64,000 nucleotides of DNA, taken from positions 1-64,000 of the forward strand of contig NZ_JAKZEW010000009.1 in assembly GCF_022548875.1 (NCBI RefSeq), read 5' to 3'. This document shows positions 52,788-62,220 of this stretch, piece by piece. Origin of the DNA: Glycomyces sp. L485. Its GTDB lineage: Bacteria > Actinomycetota > Actinomycetes > Mycobacteriales > Micromonosporaceae. The notes beneath the pieces are model-generated. The model had not been told where the DNA came from and searched no databases. It worked only from the letters and a program-made list of their open reading frames with translations. Within the stretch, counting starts at the first letter, position 1. Every line of letters begins with the position of its first letter. The position numbers were made by a program, and so were the translations under genes.

Positions 52788-53353
52788 GACAGCTCCAGGC
52801 CGAACGCGGCCTCGGCGGTCAGCGTGAGGGACTCGGTGGTCACGCCCGGCTCGTTGACGAGTTCGGCGACCGTCCCGTCGGGCGCGACGAACGCGACGCC
52901 CGGCAGGGCCGGCACGCCCAAGGCGATCCGCACCTCTTCCTCGGCGTCGAACACCGAAGGGTAGGTGAACGCGAAGTCCTCGGCGAACCAGCGGCCCTTG
53001 TCGCGGGTGTCGGCGGTGTCGACGCCGAGGACGTCGATCTGGTCGCCGTGCGCCTGCCAGAACGCCTCGACCTCGGGGGCCTCCTCGACACACGGACCGC
53101 ACCAGCTGGCCCACAGGACGATCACCAGGGGACGGCCGTCGCGGACTCCGACCTCGGTCGAGGCCTCGTCGCCCAGGCACGGCAGTTCCAGGTCGCCGAT
53201 CGGCTCGACCGGCGTCGAAGCCGGTTCGCACGCCACCGACCAGGTCGGGTCGGGGCCGGGCGCGGTGGGGCCGGCGCCGCTCTCGTCATCGGCGGCACTG
53301 GAGCATCCCGCCAGAAGAACCAGCGCAGCCACGATTCCCGGCGCGGACCTCAT
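52784..53353 (-). CDS. TlpA-like thioredoxin lipoprotein
   Basis: This 189-residue lipoprotein has lipobox LLAGC and a thioredoxin fold with the active site ASWCGPC, strand [16 protein letters not shown], and a cis-proline region PALPGVAFV. It acts outside the membrane in thiol-disulfide exchange, perhaps in cytochrome c maturation or disulfide control of neighbours such as MarP. The ATG at 53353 overlaps the nth stop (ATGA) and the Nudix gene follows with an overlap, so the three are translationally coupled. Confidence 0.93.
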   Translation of the reverse strand: MRSAPGIVAALVLLAGCSSAADDESGAGPTAPGPDPTWSVACEPASTPVEPIGDLELPCLGDEASTEVGVRDGRPLVIVLWASWCGPCVEEAPEVEAFWQAHGDQIDVLGVDTADTRDKGRWFAEDFAFTYPSVFDAEEEVRIALGVPALPGVAFVAPDGTVAELVNEPGVTTESLTLTAEAAFGLELS

Positions 53354-54108
53354 ATGCTCGCCTCGATCCCGGCCAGCTTCGCGAGCTCCTCGACGTTGTC
53401 GCCGCGCAGCAGCTTCACGGCCTCGGCCGGGTCGGTCGGGCCCTCGCCGAACGAGGGGCACTGCGGCGCGAGCGTGCAGGCGCCGCAGGCCGGCTTGCGG
53501 GCGATGCACACCCTCCTGCCGTGGAAGATGATCCGGTGCGAGAACATCGTCCACTCACGACGGTCAATGAGCTCCTGCAACTGGAACTCCAGCTTGACCG
53601 GGTCCTTGCCCTCGGTCAGGCCGAGCCGGTTCGTCAGCCGGATCATGTGCGTGTCGACCGTCAGGCCGGGAATCCCGAACGCGTTGCCGCGGATTACGTT
53701 CGCGGTCTTGCGGCCGATGCCCGGCAGCTTGACCAGCTCCTCCATGCGCTCGGGAAGCCTCCCGCCGTGGCGCTCCACCAAGGCCTTGCCCAGACCGATG
53801 ATCGACTTGGTCTTGTTGCGGTAGAAACCCGTCGGGCGGATGATCGCCTCGACGTCCTCCGGATTCGCCTGCGCGTAGTCCTCGGCCGTCCGGTACTTCG
53901 CGAACAGCGCCGGCGTGGTCAGGTTGACGCGCACGTCCGTGCACTGCGCCGACAGGATCGTCGCCACGGCGAGTTCGAGGGGATCGGAGTAGTCGAGCTC
54001 GCATTGCGCGTCGGGATGGGCCGCGGCGAGCAGGCGGTCGATGACGCGGGCGCGGCGCTTCTTGGCCAGCTCGCTCTCGGTTCCATTGCGGGAGTCGGCG
54101 GCGGTCAC
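53350..54108 (-). CDS. nth: Endonuclease III
   Basis: This 252-residue DNA glycosylase/AP lyase removes oxidised pyrimidines. It has [10 protein letters not shown], the helix-hairpin-helix [12 protein letters not shown] with the catalytic lysine, the aspartate in TVDTHMIRL, and a 4Fe-4S cluster ligated by [17 protein letters not shown] (spacing C-x6-C-x2-C-x5-C). It starts at GTG 54108 and heads the nth-tlpA-Nudix-marP operon. The mycobacterial counterpart has the same gene order. Confidence 0.96.
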   Translation of the reverse strand: MTAADSRNGTESELAKKRRARVIDRLLAAAHPDAQCELDYSDPLELAVATILSAQCTDVRVNLTTPALFAKYRTAEDYAQANPEDVEAIIRPTGFYRNKTKSIIGLGKALVERHGGRLPERMEELVKLPGIGRKTANVIRGNAFGIPGLTVDTHMIRLTNRLGLTEGKDPVKLEFQLQELIDRREWTMFSHRIIFHGRRVCIARKPACGACTLAPQCPSFGEGPTDPAEAVKLLRGDNVEELAKLAGIEASI

Positions 54109-54131
54109 CCGGCCATGTTACGCGGACTTCG

Positions 54132-55274
54132 TCACGCGGCCGAAGCAGAGCGCCGCGCCGCGACGCGACTGCGCGACCGCAGCAGCAGCGCCGCCGCACA
54201 CAGCATGGCCGCGCCCGAGCCCGTCACCGCCGCCACCCACAGCGGCGAGACCGCCTGGCGCGTCGACGCCTCGAACGGCGGCGGCGGCAAGCGGTCCAGA
54301 TCCGCCTCCACCGCCCGAGCCGCGTCCACCACCCCCGCACCCAAGCCCTCGCCGTCCGCACCGGCCGTCGCCGTCAGCAGATGGCGCACCTCCGCGGCGC
54401 TCAGCTCGGGACGCGCCGAACGCACCAGCGCCGCCGTCCCCGACACGATCGCCGACGCGAACGAGGTCCCCGTCGCGGTCTTGTGCCCGCCCCCGGCGGC
54501 AGGCACCGTCAACCGGGCGCTCGGCGCCGCCAGGTCCGTCTCGTCGCCCGTGATCGCGGTCGGCCATCGCAGGCCGTCGCTGTCCACCCCCGTGACTGCC
54601 AGCACCGGGTCCTCGCGCGCCGGGAACCACACCGCATCGCCCGAACCGGCGTGCTCCTGATTGCCCGTGCAGGCCACCACGAGCACGTCCCGGCGCTCGG
54701 CGTAGTCGATCGCCTCCGCGAACGCCTGCGAGTCGTAGTGCCCGCCCAGTGAGAGATTGACGACGTCGGCGCCGTTGTCCACCGCCCACCGCACGGCCTC
54801 GCCCACCATCGCCGAATCGTGGTACCGGTTCTGGTCGTCGAGCACCCGCACCGGCAGTATCCGCGCCCCCGGCGCCACCCCCGGGTGCCGCGACGCCGAC
54901 CGGCCCGCGATGAGCCCTGCCACCGCCGTGCCGTGCCCCACCGGATCGGCCTGCGCGAACGCCCGATCGAACGCCGGACCCGGATCGGCGCCCAATGCCA
55001 GCAGTCGAGGCTCGGCGCCCCGGTCGGCGTCGATGAAGCTGCGGCCCGGCAGCACCCTTCCGGCGAGATCCGGATGGTCCGCATCCACCCCGGAGTCGAT
55101 CACGGCGACCGTCACACCCGAACCGGTCGCCGAGGCCCACGCCTCCTCCGCGCCGACCGCGCGCAGATGCCACGCCAGTGTCGGCGACGACCAGCCTGCA
55201 GGGGCGACCAGCATGACTGCCAACAACGTTGAGCAAAGACATGCGACGGTGATGCGTGCAGAGCGGTCCCCCAT
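54132..55274 (-). CDS. Mycosin-like subtilisin protease (MycP type)
   Basis: This 380-residue S8 protease has an N-terminal signal (residues 5-28), catalytic Asp60 in VIDSGVD, His114 in GHGTAVAGLIAG, the oxyanion Asn in TGNQ (205) and Ser271 in TGTSFASA. A proline-rich stretch is followed by a C-terminal transmembrane helix (about 340-362) and a basic tail. This layout is that of mycosins, the membrane-anchored proteases of type VII secretion. It lies divergent from an SseB-domain gene. Other secretion genes are absent nearby apart from eccA about 7 kb away. Confidence 0.92.
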   Translation of the reverse strand: MGDRSARITVACLCSTLLAVMLVAPAGWSSPTLAWHLRAVGAEEAWASATGSGVTVAVIDSGVDADHPDLAGRVLPGRSFIDADRGAEPRLLALGADPGPAFDRAFAQADPVGHGTAVAGLIAGRSASRHPGVAPGARILPVRVLDDQNRYHDSAMVGEAVRWAVDNGADVVNLSLGGHYDSQAFAEAIDYAERRDVLVVACTGNQEHAGSGDAVWFPAREDPVLAVTGVDSDGLRWPTAITGDETDLAAPSARLTVPAAGGGHKTATGTSFASAIVSGTAALVRSARPELSAAEVRHLLTATAGADGEGLGAGVVDAARAVEADLDRLPPPPFEASTRQAVSPLWVAAVTGSGAAMLCAAALLLRSRSRVAARRSASAA

Positions 55275-55463
55275 GAGAACGGGATCGTCACACAGCGGAA
55301 CGGCGTGCGCACGGGAATGACACGCGTGCGCCTTTATGAATTCGTTATTTCTGCCCTACTGACGGAAACTTGACAACAGCCTCGCGTTACGGTGACCATC
55401 GCGAGGGAACGCCGAGTTCGCTCGTCGTTGCCCCATCGAGGACCGGTAGGGGGGAAGGGCTGA

Positions 55464-57701
55464 ATGGGATCGATGTGGGAACCGAGTAACGAGATCGAGC
55501 ATCGTCTTCGCGAAGCGCTGCGAGCCGACGACCAGGACGGCTACTTCCGCATCCTCTCCCAGATCGAGCTCGTGCTCCCGTTGTCGTACGAGGACCCCAA
55601 CGGGCTGGGCGGAGCCGACACCTGGGCCACGTGGACCACCGACGACCGCACCCACATCCTCGCCTTCACCTCCGAGACCTCCCTCGGCATGTGCCTCAGG
55701 GACAATGCCGGGTCCTCTCGCCGCGTCCGCTTCTCCGCGCTGGCCGAGGCCTGGCCCGACGAGGAGTGGTGGCTGGCGGTCAACCCCGGCCTGCCCATCG
55801 AGGGATACCTCCCGGCATGGTTCGTCTCGCAAGTGGCCCAAGGCATGACGACCGTCCCCGCCGACCCTGCCCCGGTCCAGCCCGAGCAGCACTCCAACGA
55901 GCAGTCCTTCGCCTCCATGGCGCAGTCCGACCCGTTCGCCAACCCCATGGAGCCGGCCCCGCCGGCCCGTGAGAACAGCTTCATGCCGGCCGCCCCGCCC
56001 GTCCCCGAGGTGCCGCCCGCGCCTCGGCGCTCTCCGAACCAGGACACGGGGGGCTCCACCGTCGCCGGCACGACCGGCGCCGGTCTGCCGCTGCGCCAGC
56101 CGCCCCCGATGGAGCCCGAGGCGCCCGCGCCCCAGCCGAGTTCCTTCGGCGAGCAGACCTTCACCTCGCAGCCGCCCGCGTCCGCCTTCCCCGAGCAGTC
56201 CCAGTGGCCCGAGGAGCAGACCGGATGGCCCGACGCCCCCGACTGGCTCCGCGAGCAGCAGGCCGATCCCTCTTCGCTCCCGCAGCGCGCACCGGTGGAC
56301 CCCTACCAATCGCAGCCCGACCCTTACCGGGCTCCGTCTCAGCCCGAGTCGGTCGCGCCCCCGCCGCAGTACCAGTCCGAGCCGCAGCAGACCGGCGCTC
56401 CGACCTCCGATTCGTTCGCGTCCATGTCGAGCGCGTTCGGCCGCAAGCCCGCCGCGCAAGCAGAGCCGGGCTCGCAGCCGGGAGAGCCGGAGGCGCCCGC
56501 GCCCGTCGAGCTCTCCGGCGCCGAGGCCGAGCCGCGCCTGACCGAATCGGCCGCGCAGGGCGACACCGCCGGCTTCCTGCACACCCTGCTGTGCAGCACC
56601 GTGATCCTCCCGGTCGGCGACCCCGACGCCGTGACCATGCGTGTGGGCGACCCCGCCTTCCGGTGGGCCTCCGACATCGTCGACGGCATCCACGGCATCA
56701 CCGTCTACACGACCGTCGACCGCATGCGTGCCCGCGCCGGCGAGGACACCCCGCACACCGAGGTGCCCTTCGGCTGGCTCATCCAGCACTGGCCGGGTGT
56801 CGAGTACGCGCTGTACGTCAACCCCGGCACCGAGGTCGGCGCCAACATGTCCGGCCCCGAGATCGAGCCGCTGATCAAATGGGCCGAGGCGAAGGGGCTG
56901 CTGGCGTTCGCCGCCGAGTTGGAGCGCCGCCAGGCCGCCGAGGCCCGCGCCAAGGCCCCTTCCCAGCGCGTCAAGCCGGTCCTGTGGCAGAAGACCATCC
57001 CGCACCACCAGGTGCCGTTCTATCTCGAACGCGGCTACGACCGCGTCGGCGGCCTCGTCCATCCCGCGGGCTCGGTCGAGCACCTGCGCACCCCGGCGCA
57101 GCTGTACCTCGCGCTCGGACTCATCCGCTCCTCGGAGGACTTCAGTCCCACCGACGACACCGTCCACGTGCTGCGCTGGGTCGGCTACCGCACCGACCTC
57201 TACCCGCCGGCGCTCGGCGGCAACGACGATTCGAGTGCGGAGGTCAACGGCGGCTGGATCGTCGAGCCGAGCCCCTTCCGCGGCGACGGCCTGGCGCCGT
57301 CCGAATCGCCCGACGACCGCATCCCCGAGCACAAGGTCGACTCGGTGCGCCTGCCGCACGGCGCGCAGATCCTCCGCATCGACTCCCGCGGCGAGGTCAC
57401 CGAGCTGGCCGTGTTCGACGCCGACACCCGCGATTGGACGCTCGTCGACGGCGCGGCCGCCATCGAGGCCTCGCTGACTCCGGCGCCGGCCTCCGAGGCC
57501 CGCGACGAGCCGAGGCCCGGCGGTCCGATGGCCGATGCAGCTCCCGGCTACGGCGGCTACGACGGCGCCGGGTACGAGTCTTCGGCGCTGGGCGACGCGT
57601 TCGGGCCCGACCTTGCCGACGGCCATTACGACCTGGTGCGGCCCACGCCCGAGGACAAGGCCTCGTCCGTGCTCGACCACCGTGAATGGAAGGGGGCCTA
57701 G
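55464..57701 (+). CDS. Large SseB-domain protein
   Basis: This is a 745-residue cytosolic protein. An SseB-like domain lies at residues 5-130 (LREALRADDQDGYFRILSQI and WWLAVNPGLPIEGYLP). It is followed by a Pro/Gln/Ala-rich disordered linker of about 200 residues, a second SseB domain (about 350-480, with YALYVNPGTEVGANMSG), and a third region with an enhanced serine-sensitivity-like fold (about 500-670). SseB-domain proteins are frequent in type VII secretion loci of Streptomyces-related bacteria, where their role is unknown. It starts at ATG 55464 in a 190-base divergent gap with the mycosin gene, which supports a functional link. The stop directly abuts the next gene. Confidence 0.85.
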   Translation: MGSMWEPSNEIEHRLREALRADDQDGYFRILSQIELVLPLSYEDPNGLGGADTWATWTTDDRTHILAFTSETSLGMCLRDNAGSSRRVRFSALAEAWPDEEWWLAVNPGLPIEGYLPAWFVSQVAQGMTTVPADPAPVQPEQHSNEQSFASMAQSDPFANPMEPAPPARENSFMPAAPPVPEVPPAPRRSPNQDTGGSTVAGTTGAGLPLRQPPPMEPEAPAPQPSSFGEQTFTSQPPASAFPEQSQWPEEQTGWPDAPDWLREQQADPSSLPQRAPVDPYQSQPDPYRAPSQPESVAPPPQYQSEPQQTGAPTSDSFASMSSAFGRKPAAQAEPGSQPGEPEAPAPVELSGAEAEPRLTESAAQGDTAGFLHTLLCSTVILPVGDPDAVTMRVGDPAFRWASDIVDGIHGITVYTTVDRMRARAGEDTPHTEVPFGWLIQHWPGVEYALYVNPGTEVGANMSGPEIEPLIKWAEAKGLLAFAAELERRQAAEARAKAPSQRVKPVLWQKTIPHHQVPFYLERGYDRVGGLVHPAGSVEHLRTPAQLYLALGLIRSSEDFSPTDDTVHVLRWVGYRTDLYPPALGGNDDSSAEVNGGWIVEPSPFRGDGLAPSESPDDRIPEHKVDSVRLPHGAQILRIDSRGEVTELAVFDADTRDWTLVDGAAAIEASLTPAPASEARDEPRPGGPMADAAPGYGGYDGAGYESSALGDAFGPDLADGHYDLVRPTPEDKASSVLDHREWKGA

Positions 57702-58064
57702 ATGAGGGACGGCTATATCGCGCGCTGGAAAGGCGCCGAGTACGACTCCAGCCCCGACGGCGTCCACGTGCGTCTGTACTCGCCGACCGGCGGGGACGGC
57801 TTCGTGCAGGTCGCCGAGGGCCGCTACCGGCGCGGCGTGCCGGTCAGCGAACTCGAGGACTTCTTCTACGTGCGCACCGTCTGCACCTGGCGTGGCGAGC
57901 CGTTCATAGTGCTCGGCGACTCGGGCGACTGGCTGCGTCTCGAGTACCGCGGCGGGCACAGCGACGTGGCGAGGAGTCTCGGCCTGGAGCCGTACGACAC
58001 CGGCGTGTACCAGATCTGGGCGCCCTCCGGCGAGGTCAGCGAGATCTCGGAGCAGTACCTCTAG
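57702..58064 (+). CDS. Small hypothetical partner of the SseB protein
   Basis: This 120-residue soluble protein starts at the base after the SseB-protein stop, so they are co-translated. It is beta-rich with many aromatic residues (YIARWKGAEYDSSPDG, LEDFFYVRTVCTWRGEPFIV, YQIWAPSGEVSEI). I do not recognise the family with certainty. Similar small proteins accompany SseB-type genes in actinobacterial type VII secretion neighbourhoods, as I recall, which suggests a dedicated partner. Confidence 0.8.
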   Translation: MRDGYIARWKGAEYDSSPDGVHVRLYSPTGGDGFVQVAEGRYRRGVPVSELEDFFYVRTVCTWRGEPFIVLGDSGDWLRLEYRGGHSDVARSLGLEPYDTGVYQIWAPSGEVSEISEQYL

Positions 58065-58165
58065 GAACCCGGGCCGGTCGGATGCGGTCCGGTCGTTCTT
58101 CTCGAAATCTGTCGCGCGGCCGCTTTCATGTGGGCGCAGTTTTGCTGTATGCTTCTGTCAAATAA

Positions 58166-58177
58166 GAAAGCGTTTGC
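58166..58177 (+). promoter_or_regulatory. LacI-family type operator before the DUF993 operon
   Basis: GAAAGCGTTTGC differs by one base from GCAAnCGnTTGC and contains the AAnCGnTT core. It lies just downstream of a possible -10 box TATGCT (58148-58153) and 62 bases before the operon start, a typical repressor site. Confidence 0.5.
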
Positions 58178-58239
58178 CGATCGCGGTGGACGCTCGCGGA
58201 GCCGCACATTGGCACAGTTATAGTCAGGAGCAGACCCCA

Positions 58240-59394
58240 ATGACAGAGAAGATTTCCGTCGGCATAGCCCTCAACGGCGTGACCGGGCGCATGGGATACC
58301 GGCAGCACCTCGTGCGCTCGTTGCTCGCCATCCGCGAGCAGGGCGGCGTCGAACGCGCTGACGGATCGGTCATCTGGCCCGAGCTCACCCTGGTCGGCCG
58401 CAGCGCCGACAAGCTCGCCGAGATCGCCGACCGCCACGGCCTGGACCGGTACACCACGAGCCTCGACGAAGTCCTCGCCGACGACGGCATCGACATCTAC
58501 TTCGACGCCTTGACCACCCAGCACCGGCTCGCCGCCGTGAACGCCGCGATCAAGGCCGGCAAGCACGTCTACACCGAGAAGCCCATCGCGACGAACCTCG
58601 AAGACGCGCTCGGCCTCGCCCGGGCCGCGCGTGACGCGGGCGTCAAGAACGGCGCCGTCGCCGACAAGCTCTACCTGCCCGGCCTGCGCAAGCTCAAGAG
58701 GCTGGTCGACTCCGGCTTCTTCGGGCGGGTCCTGTCCGTGCGCGGCGAGTTCGGCTACTGGGTCTTCGAAGGCGACTGGCAGGACTCGCAGCGCCCCTCG
58801 TGGAACTACCGCGCCGAAGACGGCGGCGGCATGGTCCTGGACATGTTCCCTCACTGGTCGTACGTCTTCGAAGGCACGCTGGCCCCGGTCAAGTCCGTGA
58901 CCGCGCACGTGACGACCCACATTCCCGAGCGCGTCGACGAGCACGGCAAGCCCTACGCCGCGACGGCGGACGACGCCGCCTACGCGATCTTCGAGCTCCA
59001 GGACGGCACGGTCGTCCAGATGAACTCGTCGTGGGCCACCAGGGTCGACCGCGAGGAGCTCGTCGAGTTCCACGTCGACGGCACCGAGGCATCCGCGATC
59101 GCAGGCCTGCGCAAGGTCCGCGCCCAGCACCGCGCCCACACCCCCAAGCCGGTGTGGAACCCCGACATCGACCAGCCGATCGCCTTCCGCCAGCAGTGGA
59201 ACGACGTGCCGGACAACGAGCAGTTCGACAACGGCTTCAAGCTCCAGTGGGAGGAGTTCCTGCGCCACGTCGTGGACGACGCGCCGTGGCACCACGACTT
59301 CCTCGCGGCCGCCCGGGGCGTGCAGCTGGCCGAGGCCGGCTACCGCTCGGCGCTCGAAGGCCGCCGTATCGAGCTCGAGGAGCTCCAGCTGTGA
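58240..59394 (+). CDS. Gfo/Idh/MocA-family oxidoreductase
   Basis: This 384-residue NAD(P)-dependent dehydrogenase begins with a Rossmann domain (SVGIALNGVTGRMGYRQHLV, where a Gly-rich loop is modified). It carries the family motif VYTEKPIATN with the catalytic lysine; the C-terminal alpha/beta domain includes GGGMVLDMFPHWSYVFEG. Such enzymes oxidise or reduce a ring or side-chain hydroxyl of sugars and inositols. AGGAG lies nine bases before the ATG. It leads a three-gene operon with a DUF993 aldolase-like protein and a sugar isomerase. The substrate is unknown. Confidence 0.92.
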   Translation: MTEKISVGIALNGVTGRMGYRQHLVRSLLAIREQGGVERADGSVIWPELTLVGRSADKLAEIADRHGLDRYTTSLDEVLADDGIDIYFDALTTQHRLAAVNAAIKAGKHVYTEKPIATNLEDALGLARAARDAGVKNGAVADKLYLPGLRKLKRLVDSGFFGRVLSVRGEFGYWVFEGDWQDSQRPSWNYRAEDGGGMVLDMFPHWSYVFEGTLAPVKSVTAHVTTHIPERVDEHGKPYAATADDAAYAIFELQDGTVVQMNSSWATRVDREELVEFHVDGTEASAIAGLRKVRAQHRAHTPKPVWNPDIDQPIAFRQQWNDVPDNEQFDNGFKLQWEEFLRHVVDDAPWHHDFLAAARGVQLAEAGYRSALEGRRIELEELQL

Positions 59395-60482
59395 GCCGCA
59401 AGTTCCACTCCCGCGTGATCTACTCGGCGGCCCACGTGGTCGCCGACCCGCTGGCCGACAACGGCCCCGGCCGACCCGCGACGGTCGACTGGGACGCGAC
59501 GATCGCCTTCCGGCGCCACCTGTGGGACCTGGGCCTCGGCGTCGCCGACGCGATGGACACCGCCCAGCGCGGCATGGGCCTGGACTGGGAGGCGACGAAG
59601 GAGCTCATCCGCCGCTCGGCCGAGGCCGCCGGCCCGGACGACCTCCTGGCCTGCGGCGTGGGCACCGACCAGCTCCCGGCGGCCCCGACCACCCTTGACG
59701 AGATCCGGTCGACCTACCTCGACCAGCTCGCGGTGGTGGAGGACGCCGGAGCCGGAACGATCCTGATGTGCTCCAGGGCCATGGCCGCGACCGCCAAGAG
59801 CCCGGACGACTACAAGAGCCTCTACGGCGAACTCCTCGGCGAGGTCAGCGGCAAGGCGATCCTCCACTGGCTCGGCCCGATGTTCGACCCGACGCTCGAA
59901 GGCTACTGGGGATCGAGCGACCTGGAAGAGGCCGCGGACGTGTTCGTCGAGATCGTCACCGAGAACGCCTCGAAGGTGGACGGCATCAAGATGAGCCTGC
60001 TGGACGCCGACAAGGAGATCGCGGTGCGCCGCAGGCTCCCCGAAGGCGTGCGGTGCTACACCGGCGACGACTTCAACTACCCGCAGCTCATCGCCGGCGA
60101 CGACCAGGGCCACTCCGACGCGCTCCTGGGCATCTTCGACCCCCTGGCGCCTTTGGCCGCGAAGGCGGTCCAGCGCCTGGACGAGGGCGACACCGAAGGC
60201 TTCCGAGCCATCCTCGACCCGACCGTGCCATTGGCCCGAAAGGTCTTCGAGAAGCCGACCTTCAACTACAAGACCGGAGTGGTCTTCCTGGCCTGGCTCT
60301 GCGGCCACCAGAAGCACTTCAAAATGGTCGGAGGCCTGGAAGCGGCCCGCTCGGTCGCCCACTTCAAGGAGATCTACGAGCTGGCCGGCGAGGCGGGCCT
60401 GTTCCCGGACCCGAAGACGGCCGAGGAGCGCTTCAACGCCCTGCTGAAAGTGGCCGGCCAACCCTCAGTGGCGGCGCGATGA
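59391..60482 (+). CDS. DUF993 family, dihydrodipicolinate synthase-like protein
   Basis: This 363-residue TIM-barrel protein is of the DUF993 group, related in fold to dihydrodipicolinate synthase/N-acetylneuraminate lyase. A lysine in VDGIKMSLLD sits where the Schiff-base lysine of aldolases is expected, and ILHWLGPMFDPTLEGYWGSS precedes it. It may cleave or condense a keto-sugar by an aldolase mechanism, but no member I know has a firm activity. It starts at GTG 59391 overlapping the oxidoreductase stop and overlaps the isomerase gene downstream. Confidence 0.9.
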   Translation: MSRKFHSRVIYSAAHVVADPLADNGPGRPATVDWDATIAFRRHLWDLGLGVADAMDTAQRGMGLDWEATKELIRRSAEAAGPDDLLACGVGTDQLPAAPTTLDEIRSTYLDQLAVVEDAGAGTILMCSRAMAATAKSPDDYKSLYGELLGEVSGKAILHWLGPMFDPTLEGYWGSSDLEEAADVFVEIVTENASKVDGIKMSLLDADKEIAVRRRLPEGVRCYTGDDFNYPQLIAGDDQGHSDALLGIFDPLAPLAAKAVQRLDEGDTEGFRAILDPTVPLARKVFEKPTFNYKTGVVFLAWLCGHQKHFKMVGGLEAARSVAHFKEIYELAGEAGLFPDPKTAEERFNALLKVAGQPSVAAR

Positions 60483-61294
60483 GCTCGTTCCTCGAACGCT
60501 TCTCGTTCAACCACGCCACCGCGAAGTTCTGGGACCAGAGCGAGGCGATCGAAGCGTGCGCCCGTACCGGCTCGGGCATCGGCCTGTGGCGGGAACCGGT
60601 CCAAGAGCAGGGTCTGGCGGCGACGGCCAAGCAGGTCCGCGACGCCGGAGTCCAGGTCACGAGCCTGTGTCGGGGCGGCTTCTTCACCGACCCCACCCCG
60701 GCGGCGATCGAGGAGAACAAGCGGGCCGTCGACGAGACCGCCGAACTCGGCGCCCCCGCCCTCGTCCTCGTCTCGGGTCCGATCCTCGAAGGCGGCACTC
60801 TCGACAGCGCCCGCGAGGGCGTGGCCGAGGCGCTCGCCGCGCTCGCCCCTTACGCCGCCGAGCGGGGCGTGACGCTCGCGATCGAGCCGCTCCACCCGAT
60901 GTTCACCTCCGACCGCTGCGTCGTCGCGACGCTCGGGCAGGCCCTCGACCTGGCCGCGCCCCATCCGGCCGAGGCCGTCGGCGTCGTGGTGGACACCTAC
61001 CACATCTGGTGGGACCCGAACGTCTGGAACGACATCGCCCGCGCCGGAGCCGAAGGCCGCATCGCCTCCTTCCAGCTCGCCGACTGGATCACCCCGCTCC
61101 CCGCCGGTGTGCTCACCGGCCGCGGACAGCTCGGCGACGGCTGCATCGAGATGCGCCGCTACGCCGATGCCGTCGACGCGACCGGCTTCACCGGCCCGAT
61201 CGAGGTCGAGCTGTTCAACGACGACCTCTGGGCCCGGCCGGGCCCCGAAGTCTTCGAGGAGACCCGCGCGGCATTCGCCCGGGTCCTCAGCTGA
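60479..61294 (+). CDS. Sugar phosphate isomerase/epimerase family protein
   Basis: This is a 271-residue xylose-isomerase-like TIM barrel. Metal-binding candidates are Glu in TLAIEPLHPM, Asp/His in VVVDTYHIWWDP, and Glu in IEVELFNDDLW at the C-terminal edge. These enzymes isomerise, epimerise or dehydrate sugars and inositol derivatives. It is the third gene, overlapping DUF993 by ATGA. The order oxidoreductase, aldolase-like protein and isomerase suggests a catabolic route that oxidises a sugar, rearranges it and cleaves it. Confidence 0.92.
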   Translation: MSSFLERFSFNHATAKFWDQSEAIEACARTGSGIGLWREPVQEQGLAATAKQVRDAGVQVTSLCRGGFFTDPTPAAIEENKRAVDETAELGAPALVLVSGPILEGGTLDSAREGVAEALAALAPYAAERGVTLAIEPLHPMFTSDRCVVATLGQALDLAAPHPAEAVGVVVDTYHIWWDPNVWNDIARAGAEGRIASFQLADWITPLPAGVLTGRGQLGDGCIEMRRYADAVDATGFTGPIEVELFNDDLWARPGPEVFEETRAAFARVLS

Positions 61295-61299
61295 GACGA

Positions 61300-61347
61300 G
61301 GCCGCGGTCGGGTCCCGGATGACTGAATCCGGGACCCGACCGCGGCC
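61300..61347 (+). terminator. Terminator of the DUF993 operon
   Basis: A perfect 21-bp stem (61300-61320 with 61327-61347) with loop GACTGA begins five bases after the isomerase stop. Confidence 0.88.
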
Positions 61348-61487
61348 GTGCTTTCGGAGAACGAGCAGCGGCACGGAAGCCGCGCGGCCTCGGCGCTGTT
61401 CGTGAACGACGCGGTCAAGAAGCCGAGCGCCACCGTCGTGACCGTCCCGATGGCGAACGCCGGCGCCGCGCCTGCGACAGTTCCCGC

Positions 61488-62216
61488 TCACCGGTGCAGA
61501 CCGAAGTCGTCGCGGTCGTTGAGCGGGCGCGACCGGTCCTCCGCCGTCGCGTCCCGATGGCCCGCATAGGTCGCGTACACGACGACGTTCTCCGCGTAGT
61601 CGCCCGATTCGCGGTCGAACCGGCCGCCGCAGGTGATCAGCCGCAGCGCAGGTTCGGGCTCGATCCCGAAGACCTCCTCGTAGGGAAGAGCGTTCTTCGA
61701 GTAGGCCTCGGTCCTCGTCACCTCGTAGGACACCACGATGCCGTCCTCGCGGGCGAGCTCGACCCGGTCGCCCTCGGCCAGGAACCGCAGCGCGTAGAAC
61801 ACCGCCGGGCCGCTTGCCTCGGTGTCCAGGTGCCCCAGCAGCACCGTCGGACCGAACTCACCCGGCGTCGCCCCGTGCTCGAACCAGCCCGCCACGTGCG
61901 GCCGCCCCAGCGGCGGCACCTCGAACTCACCACCGCGGCTCATTCCCAGATCGACGAGCGGAGCGTGCATGCCGACCGCCTCCGCATCCACCCTCGTCGG
62001 CTCCGAGCGGTCGAGCCACCCGCCGCCGTCCGGATCCACCGTGAAGCCCACGTCGCCCGCCGAATGCGCCGACCAGCCCGGCAGCCTGATCGTCGGCACC
62101 GGCGTCAACCCTCCGAGCATCAGACCCAGCCCGCCCGCCATCAGCATCGCCAGCCCCACCGCCGCCAGAGGCCGGAGCGCCGACTCCGACCTGTGCGCGC
62201 CTGCCGGCCGAACCAT
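61488..62216 (-). CDS. Class F sortase
   Basis: This 242-residue membrane-anchored transpeptidase has one N-terminal helix (residues 18-40), then the sortase barrel with His129 in LLGHLDT, Cys196 in LITCGGRFD and Arg199 as the catalytic trio. The TCGGRFD sequence and long N-terminus fit the class F actinobacterial type. It starts four bases after the stop of an upstream surface-protein gene carrying a LALTG sorting motif, so they form one minus-strand operon. It probably anchors that protein. Whether it also handles the LPATG/LPETG proteins at 23-26 kb is open. Confidence 0.93.
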   Translation of the reverse strand: MVRPAGAHRSESALRPLAAVGLAMLMAGGLGLMLGGLTPVPTIRLPGWSAHSAGDVGFTVDPDGGGWLDRSEPTRVDAEAVGMHAPLVDLGMSRGGEFEVPPLGRPHVAGWFEHGATPGEFGPTVLLGHLDTEASGPAVFYALRFLAEGDRVELAREDGIVVSYEVTRTEAYSKNALPYEEVFGIEPEPALRLITCGGRFDRESGDYAENVVVYATYAGHRDATAEDRSRPLNDRDDFGLHR

Positions 62217-62220
62217 CGGA

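Noticed and set aside
55356-57959. An 867-codon minus-strand open frame opposite the SseB-domain gene
   Set aside because: It is Gly/Arg/Val/Leu repetitive with no domain, and the plus-strand frame has recognisable SseB domains and normal codon use.
61348-61569. A 73-codon frame between the DUF993 operon terminator and the sortase gene end
   Set aside because: It overlaps the sortase gene antisense and has no ribosome-binding site.
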